Shown in pieces: positions 1 through 9,294 of a stretch of 64,000 bases of DNA; within the stretch, counting starts at the first letter, position 1; each line of letters begins with the position of its first letter. Under the pieces are notes generated by a model. That model searched no databases, was not told where the DNA came from, and saw nothing but the letters and a program-made list of their open reading frames with translations. Origin of the DNA: DATGKG01 sp963851325 (GTDB lineage: Bacteria; Desulfobacterota; Binatia; Binatales; Binataceae); NCBI GenBank assembly GCA_963851325.1, contig CAWKOR010000001.1, positions 4,092,001 to 4,156,000 of the forward strand, given 5' to 3'. A program made the position numbers and the translations under genes.

Positions 1-1128
1 CGTATCGTCGTGATCTTCCTGCGCGGCGCGGTCGACGGTCTCAATGTCGTGGTTCCTCACGGTGAGCCGAACTACTACGACGCGCGACCGACCATCGCGA
101 TCGGACAACGCGGCAGCGACGGCGGGGTGCTCGACCTCGACGGATTCTTCGGCTTGCATCCTTCACTCGCACCGATGATGCCGTACTGGAAAGACGGCAC
201 GCTCGCCTTCGTGCATGCGTGCGGCTCGCCCGACCCGACGCGATCGCATTTCGACGCGCAGGATTTCATGGAGAATGGCACCCCGGGTGTCAGATCGACC
301 AACGACGGATGGCTCAATCGCACGCTCGCCGCGATGCCCGGCGATCATAGCGCGACCGAAGCGCTCAGCCTCGGCGCCACGGTGCCGCGCATCCTCGCGG
401 GCAAGATGGCTGTCGCGAATATGCCGCTTGGTCGCGCTGCCGCGCGCCCGATGCCACTGGACCGCCCAATCGTCGAGGCTTCATTCGATCGAATGTACGA
501 GGGCAACGATGCCCTCAGCCGAACCTATCGGCAGGGACGTGACGCGCGGGCGCATCTGATGTCGGAGCTTGAGCAGGACATGAAGGAGGCCAATGGCGGA
601 GCGCCCGGGCCGCAAGGTTTCAGCGACGATGCGGACCGACTCGCGAAGCTGATTCAGCGGGACCCGAGCATCCGCATCGGATTCCTCGCGCTCGGCGGAT
701 GGGACACGCACGTCAACCAGGGCGGCGCCTCGGGGCAGCTCGCCGGTCATCTCAAGCCGCTTGGTGAAGGCCTCGCGCATTTCGCCGCCGCGCTGGGCCC
801 CGCATACGGCGACACCGTTGTCATCGTGATTTCGGAATTCGGCCGCACCATGCGGCAGAACGGGAACGGCGGCACCGACCATGGGCATGGGAACGTGATG
901 TGGGTGATGGGCGGTCCGGTGCGTGGCAAGAACATTTACGGGCGATGGCCGGGGCTGGCGACCGCGGAGCTTTACCAGGAGCGCGATTTGGCGGTGACGA
1001 CGGATTTCCGCGAGCCCCTCGCGATGATCCTCAAATCGCACTTGGGCTTGCACGACGCGCAAGTGGCTAGAGTTTTCCCCGGACGGCCCGCGTCGAGCGG
1101 CAACGTTTCCGGCATCATTCGCGCCTAG
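1..1128 (+). CDS. DUF1501 family protein, 5'-truncated by the window
   Basis: The reading frame is open from base 1, so the true start lies upstream; the GTG at 10 falls inside conserved sequence and is not the start. The visible opening FLRGAVDGLNVVVPHG matches the usual beginning of the DUF1501 core, after a Tat-type signal in most family members. The motif TDHGHGN followed by GGPVRG and YGRWPGL near bases 870-955 is the typical C-terminal signature. DUF1501 proteins are exported and resemble the alkaline-phosphatase/sulfatase fold; their substrate is unknown. The gene usually sits beside a DUF1800 gene, which would be upstream, outside this window. The stop TAG at 1126-1128 overlaps by four bases the stop of the convergent VOC gene. 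Family assignment is confident, function is not. Confidence 0.85.
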   Translation, partial: RIVVIFLRGAVDGLNVVVPHGEPNYYDARPTIAIGQRGSDGGVLDLDGFFGLHPSLAPMMPYWKDGTLAFVHACGSPDPTRSHFDAQDFMENGTPGVRSTNDGWLNRTLAAMPGDHSATEALSLGATVPRILAGKMAVANMPLGRAAARPMPLDRPIVEASFDRMYEGNDALSRTYRQGRDARAHLMSELEQDMKEANGGAPGPQGFSDDADRLAKLIQRDPSIRIGFLALGGWDTHVNQGGASGQLAGHLKPLGEGLAHFAAALGPAYGDTVVIVISEFGRTMRQNGNGGTDHGHGNVMWVMGGPVRGKNIYGRWPGLATAELYQERDLAVTTDFREPLAMILKSHLGLHDAQVARVFPGRPASSGNVSGIIRA

Positions 1129-1604
1129 AGTTTCTTCGCCGCGTGACGAGGGCGATCGTCGGAACCGTCGCGCTGGACGTTGCGCCAGTAGCCCCACGGA
1201 AAATGCACCAGCTCGAGCTTCATGCCGTCGGGATCGGCGAAGAACACCGCATAGTAGTTCGGGCCATACTGCGGATACTCAGCGGGCGCATCGAGGATCG
1301 GCAGATTTTCGCGCATCAGGAAGCGATGGAACTCGTCGATCGCATCGCGGCTTTTGGCCTTGAACGCCAGGTGATGGAGCCCGACCCGATAGAGACTGAA
1401 CGATGCGCCTCGCTCAGCGCTTGCGGCTCGCCGAATCGCGATACTGAGGTGGGCGTTGCCCCACACCACGACGTCAGGGTTGTCTTCGATCAGGCGCCGG
1501 AAGCCAAGCATCGTGAGGACCTTCTCATAGAAGATGGTGGAACGCGCGAGGTCGTTCACCGTCACATCGACATGGTCGAGCCCGAACACCTCAATCGACT
1601 CCAT
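1125..1604 (-). CDS. VOC superfamily (glyoxalase/dioxygenase-like) protein, copy A of a tandem pair
   Basis: The predicted protein of 159 residues is one vicinal-oxygen-chelate module pair. It starts GLDHVDVTVNDLARS, which carries the first metal-ligand His of the fold, and has a late KLELVHF segment carrying the usual Glu. I chose the ATG at 1604 because the protein then begins right at the first beta strand; the frame is open about 29 codons further upstream, but that stretch is unlike VOC proteins. Possible activities include glyoxalase, lyase or resistance-type reactions; the substrate cannot be read. The C-terminal half is almost identical to the next gene while the N-terminal half is clearly diverged. 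Its stop overlaps that of the convergent DUF1501 gene, and only 14 bases separate it from copy B, so the two probably share a transcript. Confidence 0.8.
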   Translation of the reverse strand: MESIEVFGLDHVDVTVNDLARSTIFYEKVLTMLGFRRLIEDNPDVVVWGNAHLSIAIRRAASAERGASFSLYRVGLHHLAFKAKSRDAIDEFHRFLMRENLPILDAPAEYPQYGPNYYAVFFADPDGMKLELVHFPWGYWRNVQRDGSDDRPRHAAKKL

Positions 1605-1618
1605 AAAGCTGGTCGCGC

Positions 1619-2107
1619 CTAAATTTTCTTCGCCGCATGACGGGGGCGATCGTCGGAACCGTCGCGCTGGACGTTGCGCCAGTAGCCCCACGGAAAATGC
1701 GCCAGCTCGAGCTTCATGCCGTCGGGATCGGCGAAGAACACCGCATAGTAGTTCGGGCCGTATTGCGGATACTCCGCGGGCGCATCGAGGATCGGTAGAT
1801 TTTCGCGCATCAGGAAGCGATGGAACTCGTCGATTGCATCCCGGCTCTTGGCCTTAAACGCCAAGTGATGGAGCCCGACCCGATAACGATTGAACGCGGC
1901 GCCTCGCTCAGCGGCCACAGCTTGACGAATCGCGAAAGTGAAGTGCGCGTTACCCCATCGGAGGTCGTCGCCGTTATCCTCGACCAGTCGCCGAAAGCCA
2001 AGGGCAACCATCACCTTGTCATAGAAAATCCCGGAGCGCGCGAGGTCGTTGACCGTCACATCGATATGCTCAACGCCAAGGACTTCCAGCGGATCCATCA
2101 TGCCCAT
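1619..2107 (-). CDS. VOC superfamily (glyoxalase/dioxygenase-like) protein, copy B of a tandem pair
   Basis: This is the paralogue of the downstream gene, 162 residues from the ATG at 2107; ATGs at 2101 and 2098 are equally possible. It begins PLEVLGVEHIDVTVNDLARS and keeps the His and Glu positions of a VOC metal site. From YRVGLHHLAF to the C-terminus it differs from copy A at only two residues (Val/Ala before HFPWGY and the last residue). The first 75 residues are roughly two-thirds identical. That uneven similarity suggests tandem duplication followed by gene conversion of the 3' part. The upstream neighbour is a divergently transcribed amidohydrolase starting 64 bases away. Function beyond the fold is unknown. 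Confidence 0.8.
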   Translation of the reverse strand: MGMMDPLEVLGVEHIDVTVNDLARSGIFYDKVMVALGFRRLVEDNGDDLRWGNAHFTFAIRQAVAAERGAAFNRYRVGLHHLAFKAKSRDAIDEFHRFLMRENLPILDAPAEYPQYGPNYYAVFFADPDGMKLELAHFPWGYWRNVQRDGSDDRPRHAAKKI

Positions 2108-2170
2108 ATTTCCGATGATGGCGCGGGCGAGGTTGCCTCCACAACCCGTGCGCGGGAATATTTCGGCATC

Positions 2171-3796
2171 ATGCAATACGACCTCATCATTCGTGGCGGC
2201 ACGATCGTCGACGGCAGCGGCGCGCTGCGTTTCCAATCCGATCTTGGACTAAGTGGCGGAAAAATCGCCAGGATGATTCCGCCCGCCGAGTCGCTTGAGG
2301 TGACCGCACCGCGCGAGATCGATGCAACGGGCCTGATCGTCGCGCCGGGCTTCATCGACATGCATTCGCATTCGGACTGGGTGATTCCGATTCCCGAACA
2401 CGCCGCCATTCTGCGCCCGTTCCTGATGCAAGGCGTCACCACCATGGTGGGCGGAAATTGCGGATTCTCCGCCGCGCCCATCATGGCGGACCGATCCGCG
2501 ATGCTCGACGCTTCGGCGCAGATGCTTTCTGAACGCCCGTTCCAATGGCAATGGCGCGAGGTTGCCGAATTCGGGGCCTACTTGAAACGGCAGGGCCTCG
2601 CGATGAATGTTGCGCACCTCGCGGGCCACGGCAGCATCCGCCTTTCGGTGATGGGCGCCGACGCCGGCGATCCGTCGCCCGCGCAACTGAACCAAATGCG
2701 CGCGATGCTGGAGCGCGCGATGAGCGACGGCGCGATCGGCGTTTCCACCGGGCTTGGCTATTTTCCCGGCATGATCGCGAAGCCCGCGGAGCTCGGCGCG
2801 CTGGCCGAGGTAGCGGGGCGCGCGGGAGGCATCATCACCTCGCACCTGCGCGCCTATTCGACACGCTCGCTGTTCTTCGATAGCGAGGTTCCGCACAATC
2901 TGCTGGCGGTGCGTGAGATGGTCGAAGTGGCGCGCCGGGCGAAAACGCCGCTGCAAATTTCGCATCTGATTTTCGTGGGGCGGCGTACCTGGCCGACCGT
3001 GAAGGAGGTTCTGGCGGATATCGATGCGGCGAAAAATGACGGCGTCGAGGTGACCTTCGATACGTTTCCGTACACCGCCGGCAACACCACGATTCGCGTG
3101 ATCTTTCCCGCATGGTCGCAAAACCACCTGGTCGAGCTGCTCAACAGCGTCGATGGATGGGCGCGGCTGCGCGACGGCTTCCGCCCACTGCGTCCGTTCA
3201 TCGCGGAGGGCGGCCAACTGATGTGGGCGGCGAACCCGAACTTCGCGCATCTGGAGGGCAAGTTCTTTGGCGAGATTGCCGAGAGCCTCAAACTCGATCC
3301 GGTCGAGGCGTATCTCACCATCGCGCGCGAGAGCGGGGCGCGGGCGCGCGTCATGATGCATCTCTACAGCGGCGACGATCAGCACGAGGAGACGTTATGC
3401 GCCGCGATGGCGCATCCGCTGAACATGTTCGAGATGGATACGATTCTCACTTCCCATCAGCATCAGAACCCCGCGAGCTTCGGCACCTATCCGAAAATCC
3501 TCGGCCACTATGTGCGCGAGATGGGTCTGCTCTCGCTCGAAAGCGCGATCCACAAGATGACCGGAATGGCGGCCGCGAAGATGCGGCTGCGCGACCGCGG
3601 TTTCATCCGCGAGGGCTATGCCGCGGACCTTGCTATCTTCAATCCCGACACGATTTCATGCGCGGCGGATTTTGCGCATCCGGAGATTTCGCCGGCCGGC
3701 ATCGAGCATGTGATGGTGAATGGAAGGGCGGTAGTCGCGCATGGCAAATGGTGCGGCGACGGCCTCCTGGCGGGTGAATGGCTCACCCGCGCGTGA
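2171..3796 (+). CDS. N-acyl-D-amino-acid deacylase-like amidohydrolase
   Basis: A 541-residue member of the D-aminoacylase branch of the amidohydrolase superfamily, predicted to hydrolyse N-acyl-D-amino acids or related cyclic amides in the cytoplasm. The N-terminal beta-sandwich strand YDLIIRGGTIVDGSG is followed by the metal-binding HSHSD with His65 and His67. The NCG motif has Cys97, the position of the metal-bridging Cys in characterised D-aminoacylases. Further His residues are in ITSHLRAYS and ISHLIFVG, and an Asp is in FDTFPYTAGNT. The start ATG at 2171 is preferred because the fold begins there, although the frame stays open upstream through the antisense of the VOC gene. Length fits the family (about 480-550). 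Substrate range is not readable; dihydropyrimidinase-like activity is the main alternative. Confidence 0.85.
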   Translation: MQYDLIIRGGTIVDGSGALRFQSDLGLSGGKIARMIPPAESLEVTAPREIDATGLIVAPGFIDMHSHSDWVIPIPEHAAILRPFLMQGVTTMVGGNCGFSAAPIMADRSAMLDASAQMLSERPFQWQWREVAEFGAYLKRQGLAMNVAHLAGHGSIRLSVMGADAGDPSPAQLNQMRAMLERAMSDGAIGVSTGLGYFPGMIAKPAELGALAEVAGRAGGIITSHLRAYSTRSLFFDSEVPHNLLAVREMVEVARRAKTPLQISHLIFVGRRTWPTVKEVLADIDAAKNDGVEVTFDTFPYTAGNTTIRVIFPAWSQNHLVELLNSVDGWARLRDGFRPLRPFIAEGGQLMWAANPNFAHLEGKFFGEIAESLKLDPVEAYLTIARESGARARVMMHLYSGDDQHEETLCAAMAHPLNMFEMDTILTSHQHQNPASFGTYPKILGHYVREMGLLSLESAIHKMTGMAAAKMRLRDRGFIREGYAADLAIFNPDTISCAADFAHPEISPAGIEHVMVNGRAVVAHGKWCGDGLLAGEWLTRA

Positions 3797-3829
3797 TGGT
3801 ATTGGTAGTCAGGTACGTCCCAGCCGGAC

Positions 3830-4261
3830 TCAGCTCGCACGTTTCGAGTTTCCTAAAGCGTTTTCGTCCTGCGACAAGATCATTCGCGCAACCTTGCGTG
3901 CGGCTTGCACTGGCGAATCACCCGCGACAGTGACGCTGTGCAATTGCTTGAATGGCTGCGATGCCCTGCGCCTCGCGCTGTTGGAGAGATATACCGGGAT
4001 TACCCGCTTGCCTTGGCCGATCGCCGCGCCCAGTTCAAAACTAATCCAGGCTGATGCCAGAGACATATCTGAGACCAACACCACGAACCACGAAGCTGCG
4101 GTCAGGGCGTCCCTAATCTGCTTCTCGATCGTTCCAGTCGCTCGAGCGCTTGCGTGGGTCCAGGATTTGATGCCGAGCGAGTCGAGCTCTTCCGCGAGGG
4201 CCCGCGCATAGTCGGCCTCGGACGAGGTATAGGAAATGAATACGCTCGCTTTGTCATTCAT
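3830..4261 (-). CDS. Stand-alone TIR domain protein (second gene of a TIR pair)
   Basis: A 143-residue protein that is essentially one TIR domain. It opens with the strand-A motif ASVFISYTSSEADYARALAEEL (residues 5-26). The canonical W-x3-E motif is AWISFELG, with Trp72 and the likely catalytic Glu76, followed by GKRVIPVYL. In bacterial TIR NADases this Glu cleaves NAD+ or makes cyclic ADP-ribose-type signals. No sensor, transmembrane or oligomerisation domain is visible. The start codon overlaps the end of the preceding TIR gene by eight bases, so the two are probably translationally coupled. GC of the pair is visibly lower than the flanks. No ThsA, SAVED, APAZ or STAND partner is encoded nearby, so placement in a known defence system is not supported. 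Confidence 0.8.
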   Translation of the reverse strand: MNDKASVFISYTSSEADYARALAEELDSLGIKSWTHASARATGTIEKQIRDALTAASWFVVLVSDMSLASAWISFELGAAIGQGKRVIPVYLSNSARRRASQPFKQLHSVTVAGDSPVQAARKVARMILSQDENALGNSKRAS

Positions 4262-4721
4262 GGCGCGATCTTGCTGCCCTCACTCGTTCCTTCAATTGTC
4301 GGAAGTAGGTGTCCAGTTCATTGATATTTACCACATCAGTTACCTTGAGGAAGGCTGGGGTGCTTTCTCTTGACGTGAGCTCTCTGACGTCCAGACCATG
4401 AAGCGTGACCACAATCCGCTTCCTGCGTCTCCAGAACGCTCCCATTTCGATCCAGACGAAGGGACGTTTCAACGCCCACGGGGTCAAAAGAACCAACATT
4501 TCGCTGCAGTTGGATGTTTCCCGTTGGATGCGAGTGTTGAAGTCGTCCCCATGCGCTACATCAAATGCGTCCAGAAACACTCCCGCTCCGACTTGCTGAA
4601 TCGACGAAGCTATCTGACGCGCAACCCACGTGTCGATCGATGAATGCGAAACAAAAACTCTAGTAGAGGCGCCTCTTGGCGAGGATGGTCGCCGCTTGTT
4701 CACGCGAACAGCAGATAACAA
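4254..4721 (-). CDS. Stand-alone TIR domain protein (first gene of a TIR pair)
   Basis: A protein of up to 155 residues made of one TIR domain: RVFVSHSSIDTWVARQI at residues 21-37, LVLLTPWALKRPFVWIEMGAFW at 76-97 with candidate catalytic Glu92, then RIVVTLHGLDV. The position four before the Glu is Phe88 rather than the Trp of the W-x3-E motif, with Trp90 nearby. The start is uncertain: only TTG at 4721 or GTG at 4703 are available before an upstream in-frame stop, and neither has a clear ribosome site. It overlaps the following TIR gene by eight bases. Counting bases 4261-4320 and 4321-4380 gives about 53% and 47% GC, well below the neighbours, which suggests acquisition by transfer. Confidence 0.75.
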   Translation of the reverse strand: MLSAVRVNKRRPSSPRGASTRVFVSHSSIDTWVARQIASSIQQVGAGVFLDAFDVAHGDDFNTRIQRETSNCSEMLVLLTPWALKRPFVWIEMGAFWRRRKRIVVTLHGLDVRELTSRESTPAFLKVTDVVNINELDTYFRQLKERVRAARSRHE

Positions 4722-4854
4722 ATTGTTTCAATCGAGGCCACAGACCCGTGGCCTGCATTTTTGCGAGAGGAACTACATGGCGCCGATACCGAGCAACTGT
4801 TTGAGCCCGGCGCCTCCGCCTACAAAGCCGATTTTGCTCGAGGACTCGCCGCCC

Positions 4855-5655
4855 CTAGCGCTCCATCTCCTGGAGCTTGCGATCGAACTCGCGCAAGCGG
4901 GAAAGTTTCTCATCGGTAGGCTGAACCAACTTTGCCTTGGTCGCCGCAAGCTGAGTCGAATGCTGGCTGGGCAGCTCACCGTCAATCTTTTCGATCGCTT
5001 CCCGGGCGAGTCGCCGCACCATGTCGCTCTTGTCGTTGCTTGCGACTTGCGAAAGGATCTCGTTGGATTTGTCGCTCCCGATCTCGCCGAGCGCGAAAAC
5101 CGCGGTGCCACGCGCGCGATCGTCGTCACCGGAGATGGTTTCTTCCTGCAGGTATTCCATCACCGGGATGGTTCCGCGAGCATCGCCGATTCGTCCCAGC
5201 GCCGCGGTAGCGTGCAGCTTCAATAGAGGCTCGGTCGAGCGCAAAAACAGCAGTTGCGACATTGACGCGACGCCTTCGTTGGCCTGACGCGCACCGAGCA
5301 GGTCGACCGCCTTTATCTTGACCCGGATATCCGGGTCGGACAGCGACTCCATGAGGATCTTGTTGACTTCGGGATCGGCGAGGTTGCGCAGCTTCTTGAG
5401 TTCCTGCACCCGCACGTTGGGGTCGGCGTCCTTGAGGCCCAGCTTCACATCCTTGATGATCTTGAACGGCGATTCCTTATCCGCGCGACCGCGGATGTCG
5501 TCGATACCCGCCGAAACCCTGCCTTGATGCGACATCGGATTGGAGCTCAGGGCACTGCCCATTCCCGAGCCGCCGTATTGCGCATAGGCCAGACCCGGAA
5601 GAACCGCCGCACCGATGACGATAGCCCCCGCAAGCGCCAATTGAGGTCTAAACAT
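4855..5655 (-). CDS. Exported HEAT-repeat protein
   Basis: A 266-residue protein with a classical signal peptide (hydrophobic residues about 8-25, ending AYAQ). HEAT-like helical repeats fill residues 65-225, for example DADPNVRVQELKKLRNLADP, SDPDIRVKIKAVDLLGA and LKLHATAALGRIGDA. Such alpha-solenoids act as protein-binding scaffolds, here probably in the periplasm. The C-terminus is charged and helical (LSRLREFDRKLQEMER). The ATG at 5655 puts the signal peptide at the very N-terminus. It lies upstream of the TIR pair on the same strand, but a 133-base gap and a different base composition argue against a shared function. Partner and process are unknown. Confidence 0.8.
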   Translation of the reverse strand: MFRPQLALAGAIVIGAAVLPGLAYAQYGGSGMGSALSSNPMSHQGRVSAGIDDIRGRADKESPFKIIKDVKLGLKDADPNVRVQELKKLRNLADPEVNKILMESLSDPDIRVKIKAVDLLGARQANEGVASMSQLLFLRSTEPLLKLHATAALGRIGDARGTIPVMEYLQEETISGDDDRARGTAVFALGEIGSDKSNEILSQVASNDKSDMVRRLAREAIEKIDGELPSQHSTQLAATKAKLVQPTDEKLSRLREFDRKLQEMER

Positions 5656-5782
5656 TTCCCCAGCCTCCGGAATTCGCCAAAATTATTCGCAATGTCTCCG
5701 CTCATTGCAAGCAAGCGCATCCCGATCCCGCCGGCGACGTATGATATCGCAAGAGCCTTGATAGGTGCGTAGTTAAACCGCA

Positions 5783-6646
5783 ATGAGGAAATTCTCGATA
5801 CTTTTCCTAGCTTTGCTAAGCTTGGTGATTCCAGGGCTAGCATCCCCATCGCATCCTGATCCGGGAACCCTCGCCCGGGTTCGGCGCCCGCATGCCGCAC
5901 CAACTCCGGCAGCGCCCAAGGCCTTGCCCGAGGATGTCCTCGAGCCCCCCGCTTACAAGATAACCGCACCGCGGTTTCACGCCGGCCAGAAGCTGGTGTT
6001 TCAGGCTTCATGGGTGGGCATTCCGGTGGCTACCGCGCGGGTCGAACTGCATCGCAAGAAGAAGGATCCGAGCCACTTGTCCGCCGAGGCGTGGGTCGAA
6101 ACCAACCAATTTGCCGATGTGTTCTTCAAGATGCGCGACTACATGACCGAAGACCTCGACCATCAGTCGTTGGCCTCGAGCAAGATGTACATCCGGCAAA
6201 GCGAGAACCAGCGGCTCAACGACTTCAAGGCCGATTTCGACCGCAGTGCCGGATTAGTCACGCTAGTCAAGCATAATCGCAAAGGCGAACAGGTAAAGCG
6301 CTTTATTTCCACCAATCCATGGGGGCCGCTATCCGGCGCGATGATGGCGCTTTCGCTGCCGATGACCCCCGGAGAGCACTACGCCATCGATGTGTTCACC
6401 GGCAGCACGCGCTACGTTTTCAACTTCAAGGTCGTCAATCGCGAGAAAATAACCACGCAGCTGGGGACCTTCGACGCCTTTCGACTGGTGCCTGTGGTCG
6501 ACTACGAAAGTGACGGCAAGCTAAGCCAATCCGCCACCGGCATCGTAATCTGGGTATCGGCCGATGAGCGACGGTTGCCGCTGCGGGCCCAATCGCAGGC
6601 GTTTATCGGAACCGTGCGCGCCGACCTCATCCAGGCCGACGGTTGA
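5783..6646 (+). CDS. DUF3108 domain-containing exported protein
   Basis: A 287-residue protein with an N-terminal signal peptide (MRKFSILFLALLSLVIPGL) and a short Pro/Ala-rich linker. The DUF3108 domain follows from about residue 60: GQKLVFQASWVGIPVATARVEL, then YMTEDLDHQSLASSKMYIRQSE, and a C-terminal strand pair around GIVIWVSADERRLPLRAQSQ. DUF3108 proteins are periplasmic beta-rich proteins of unknown role, related in shape to lipid-binding LolA-like barrels. It is divergent from the HEAT gene, with 127 bases between the starts. No ligand can be assigned. Confidence 0.85.
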   Translation: MRKFSILFLALLSLVIPGLASPSHPDPGTLARVRRPHAAPTPAAPKALPEDVLEPPAYKITAPRFHAGQKLVFQASWVGIPVATARVELHRKKKDPSHLSAEAWVETNQFADVFFKMRDYMTEDLDHQSLASSKMYIRQSENQRLNDFKADFDRSAGLVTLVKHNRKGEQVKRFISTNPWGPLSGAMMALSLPMTPGEHYAIDVFTGSTRYVFNFKVVNREKITTQLGTFDAFRLVPVVDYESDGKLSQSATGIVIWVSADERRLPLRAQSQAFIGTVRADLIQADG

Positions 6647-6707
6647 GTTTCCGGTACTTGCCCCGCGCCATCGAATAGTGGAAGAGGGAGTATCGGGAGC
6701 AATTGCG

Positions 6708-7307
6708 ATGGCGAAAAAACTGGAATTCTTTTACGACTGCTCGAGCCCGTGGACTTATCTGGCATTCACCAAAATCGAGGAAGTCGCCAAACGTCACTCG
6801 GCCAACCTGGTCTGGAAGCCGATCCTGGTCGGTGGCCTGTTCAATACCGTCAATCCCTCGGTTTATGAGAGCCGCGAGCGCCCGGTGAAGGTGAAGGCGC
6901 GCTACTACACCAAGGATCTTCAGGATTGGGCGAACTTTTACAAAATCAAGATCGGCAATCCGACCGTGTTCCCGGTCAATTCGGTGAAGGCGATGCGAGG
7001 CGCATTCATGGCCAACGAGCATCAGAAGATCTCGCCATACTCGCGACGGGTCTTCGAGGCTTATTGGGGCGATAATCGCGACATCAGCAAGGACGAGGTT
7101 TTGCGCGATATCGTGCGGGCGGTCGGCCTCGATGAGAAGGAATACTTCGAAAAGATTAATTCGCAGATCTACAAGGACATGTTGCGCGGCAACGTCGAGG
7201 AGCTGATCGATCGCGGCGGCTTCGGCTCGCCCAGCATTTTCGTCGACGGCTCGATGTTCTTCGGCAACGACCGCCTTCCGCTGGTGGAGTGGGAACTCGA
7301 CAAATAA
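6708..7307 (+). CDS. DsbA-family 2-hydroxychromene-2-carboxylate isomerase-like protein
   Basis: A 199-residue member of the kappa-GST/DsbA thioredoxin-fold family. The N-terminus KKLEFFYDCSSPWTYLAF places Ser in the SPWTY position used by HCCA isomerase and kappa GST to bind glutathione. GGFGSPSIFVDGSMFFGNDRL near the C-terminus is the cis-Pro thioredoxin segment. HCCA isomerase acts in naphthalene and related aromatic catabolism, but no ring-cleavage genes lie nearby, so the true substrate is open. The ATG at 6708 follows GGGAG at a normal distance; the longer open frame upstream overlaps the DUF3108 gene. Length agrees with the family. Confidence 0.85.
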   Translation: MAKKLEFFYDCSSPWTYLAFTKIEEVAKRHSANLVWKPILVGGLFNTVNPSVYESRERPVKVKARYYTKDLQDWANFYKIKIGNPTVFPVNSVKAMRGAFMANEHQKISPYSRRVFEAYWGDNRDISKDEVLRDIVRAVGLDEKEYFEKINSQIYKDMLRGNVEELIDRGGFGSPSIFVDGSMFFGNDRLPLVEWELDK

Positions 7308-7318
7308 GACCAGCGATC

Positions 7319-7394
7319 GCCACAGAGACCCAAAGGCACAAAGGTCGGAAGGAGAAGACGGCTGCTTTCTTTGTGTCTCCGTGCCTCCGTGGTT
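7319..7394. repeat. Imperfect inverted repeat (hairpin element) between two genes
   Basis: The left arm is about 7319-7344 (ccacagagacccaaaggcac and onward) and the right arm about 7368-7394, whose reverse complement reads ccacggaggcacggagacac. They pair with a few mismatches around a 23-base loop. The element begins 12 bases after the isomerase stop and ends 13 bases before the thpR start. It could terminate or stabilise transcripts, or be a dispersed intergenic repeat. No second copy was found in this window. Confidence 0.7.
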
Positions 7395-7407
7395 AATTCT
7401 TCGTCCT

Positions 7408-7992
7408 ATGCCTGCGCTGCCCGAAAAGATTCGCGCCTTCGTCGCGATTCGCGTCAGCGCCCAAGTCGAGCGCGCGATCGAGGAACTGATCACCGGCCTG
7501 CGCGCGCACAACGACGGCATCAAGTGGGTCTCATCCGCGAATCTCCACCTGACACTGAAATTCCTCGGTCCTGCCGTCCCGATCGCGAAGATCGATCATC
7601 TTCAAACTGAGCTCCAAAAAGTCGCGGCCTCGACCACTCCGTTCGATCTCACAACTGCCGGCCTGGGAGGCTTCCCCGACCTCAAGCATCCACACGTCTT
7701 GTGGGTGGCACTTCGAGGTGAAGCGCTGACCGACCTCGCAGGGCGAGTGGATGACGCCGCTTCGCGATGCGGCTTCGAGCGCGAGGAGCGCGCCTTCAAT
7801 GGACATCTGACCATCGGGCGTCTCAAGCGGCCGCGGCTCCATTCCGACACGCGCACAAGGATCGAACGCGTGATGGCTCGCGATTTCGGCGCCTCGACGA
7901 TTCGCGAAATGACGCTATATCGAAGTATCACGGCCTCCACCGGCTCCATCTATGAGGCCCTGGCCAAGTTTCAGTTCAAACCGCCAAGCTAG
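7408..7992 (+). CDS. thpR: RNA 2',3'-cyclic phosphodiesterase (2'-5' RNA ligase family)
   Basis: A 194-residue 2H phosphoesterase. Both H-x-T/S-x motifs are present: HLTL at His47 and HLTI at His133, the pair that defines the active site. The enzyme opens 2',3'-cyclic phosphates on RNA and can join 2'-5' ends; the cellular role in bacteria is poorly defined. I chose the ATG at 7408 because the in-frame GTG at 7381 lies within the right arm of the upstream inverted repeat. No obvious ribosome site is seen. Length agrees with ThpR/LigT proteins (about 180-190). Confidence 0.85.
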   Translation: MPALPEKIRAFVAIRVSAQVERAIEELITGLRAHNDGIKWVSSANLHLTLKFLGPAVPIAKIDHLQTELQKVAASTTPFDLTTAGLGGFPDLKHPHVLWVALRGEALTDLAGRVDDAASRCGFEREERAFNGHLTIGRLKRPRLHSDTRTRIERVMARDFGASTIREMTLYRSITASTGSIYEALAKFQFKPPS

Positions 7993-8053
7993 CGCTCCAT
8001 AAACACAGGCATGTGGATGGAACGCCCTCTTCGGTAGCGCGATTGGATTGATT

Positions 8054-8082
8054 TTGTGGCAAGATTCAGACTGGCGGATAAA
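8054..8082 (+). promoter_or_regulatory. Possible sigma-70 promoter for recA
   Basis: TTGTGG at 8054-8059 and GATAAA at 8077-8082 are separated by 17 bases, 25 bases before the recA ATG. The match to consensus is only moderate. I did not see a recognisable LexA operator of the CTGT-N8-ACAG type in the 110-base gap, so SOS control is not supported from the sequence. Confidence 0.3.
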
Positions 8083-8106
8083 TAATTTTGCGGAGCGGGG
8101 TTGGCG

Positions 8107-9192
<1,086 letters not shown>

Positions 9193-9294
9193 CACCGCGT
9201 CGGTAGCATGGCAGGCGGACTCCTCGGCAGGTTTCCTCGAGGATCTCTTCCTGCGTTCAGCTTCGGGAAAAACCCTTGATTTTGCTCATCTTAA

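Noticed and set aside
7381..7407. GTG start for thpR nine codons upstream of the chosen ATG
   Set aside because: The codon lies in the right arm of an inverted repeat, and the added residues are not part of the 2H fold.
7993..8106. A LexA/SOS box in front of recA
   Set aside because: I looked for CTGT-n8-ACAG and GAAC-n-GTTC forms and found none convincing.
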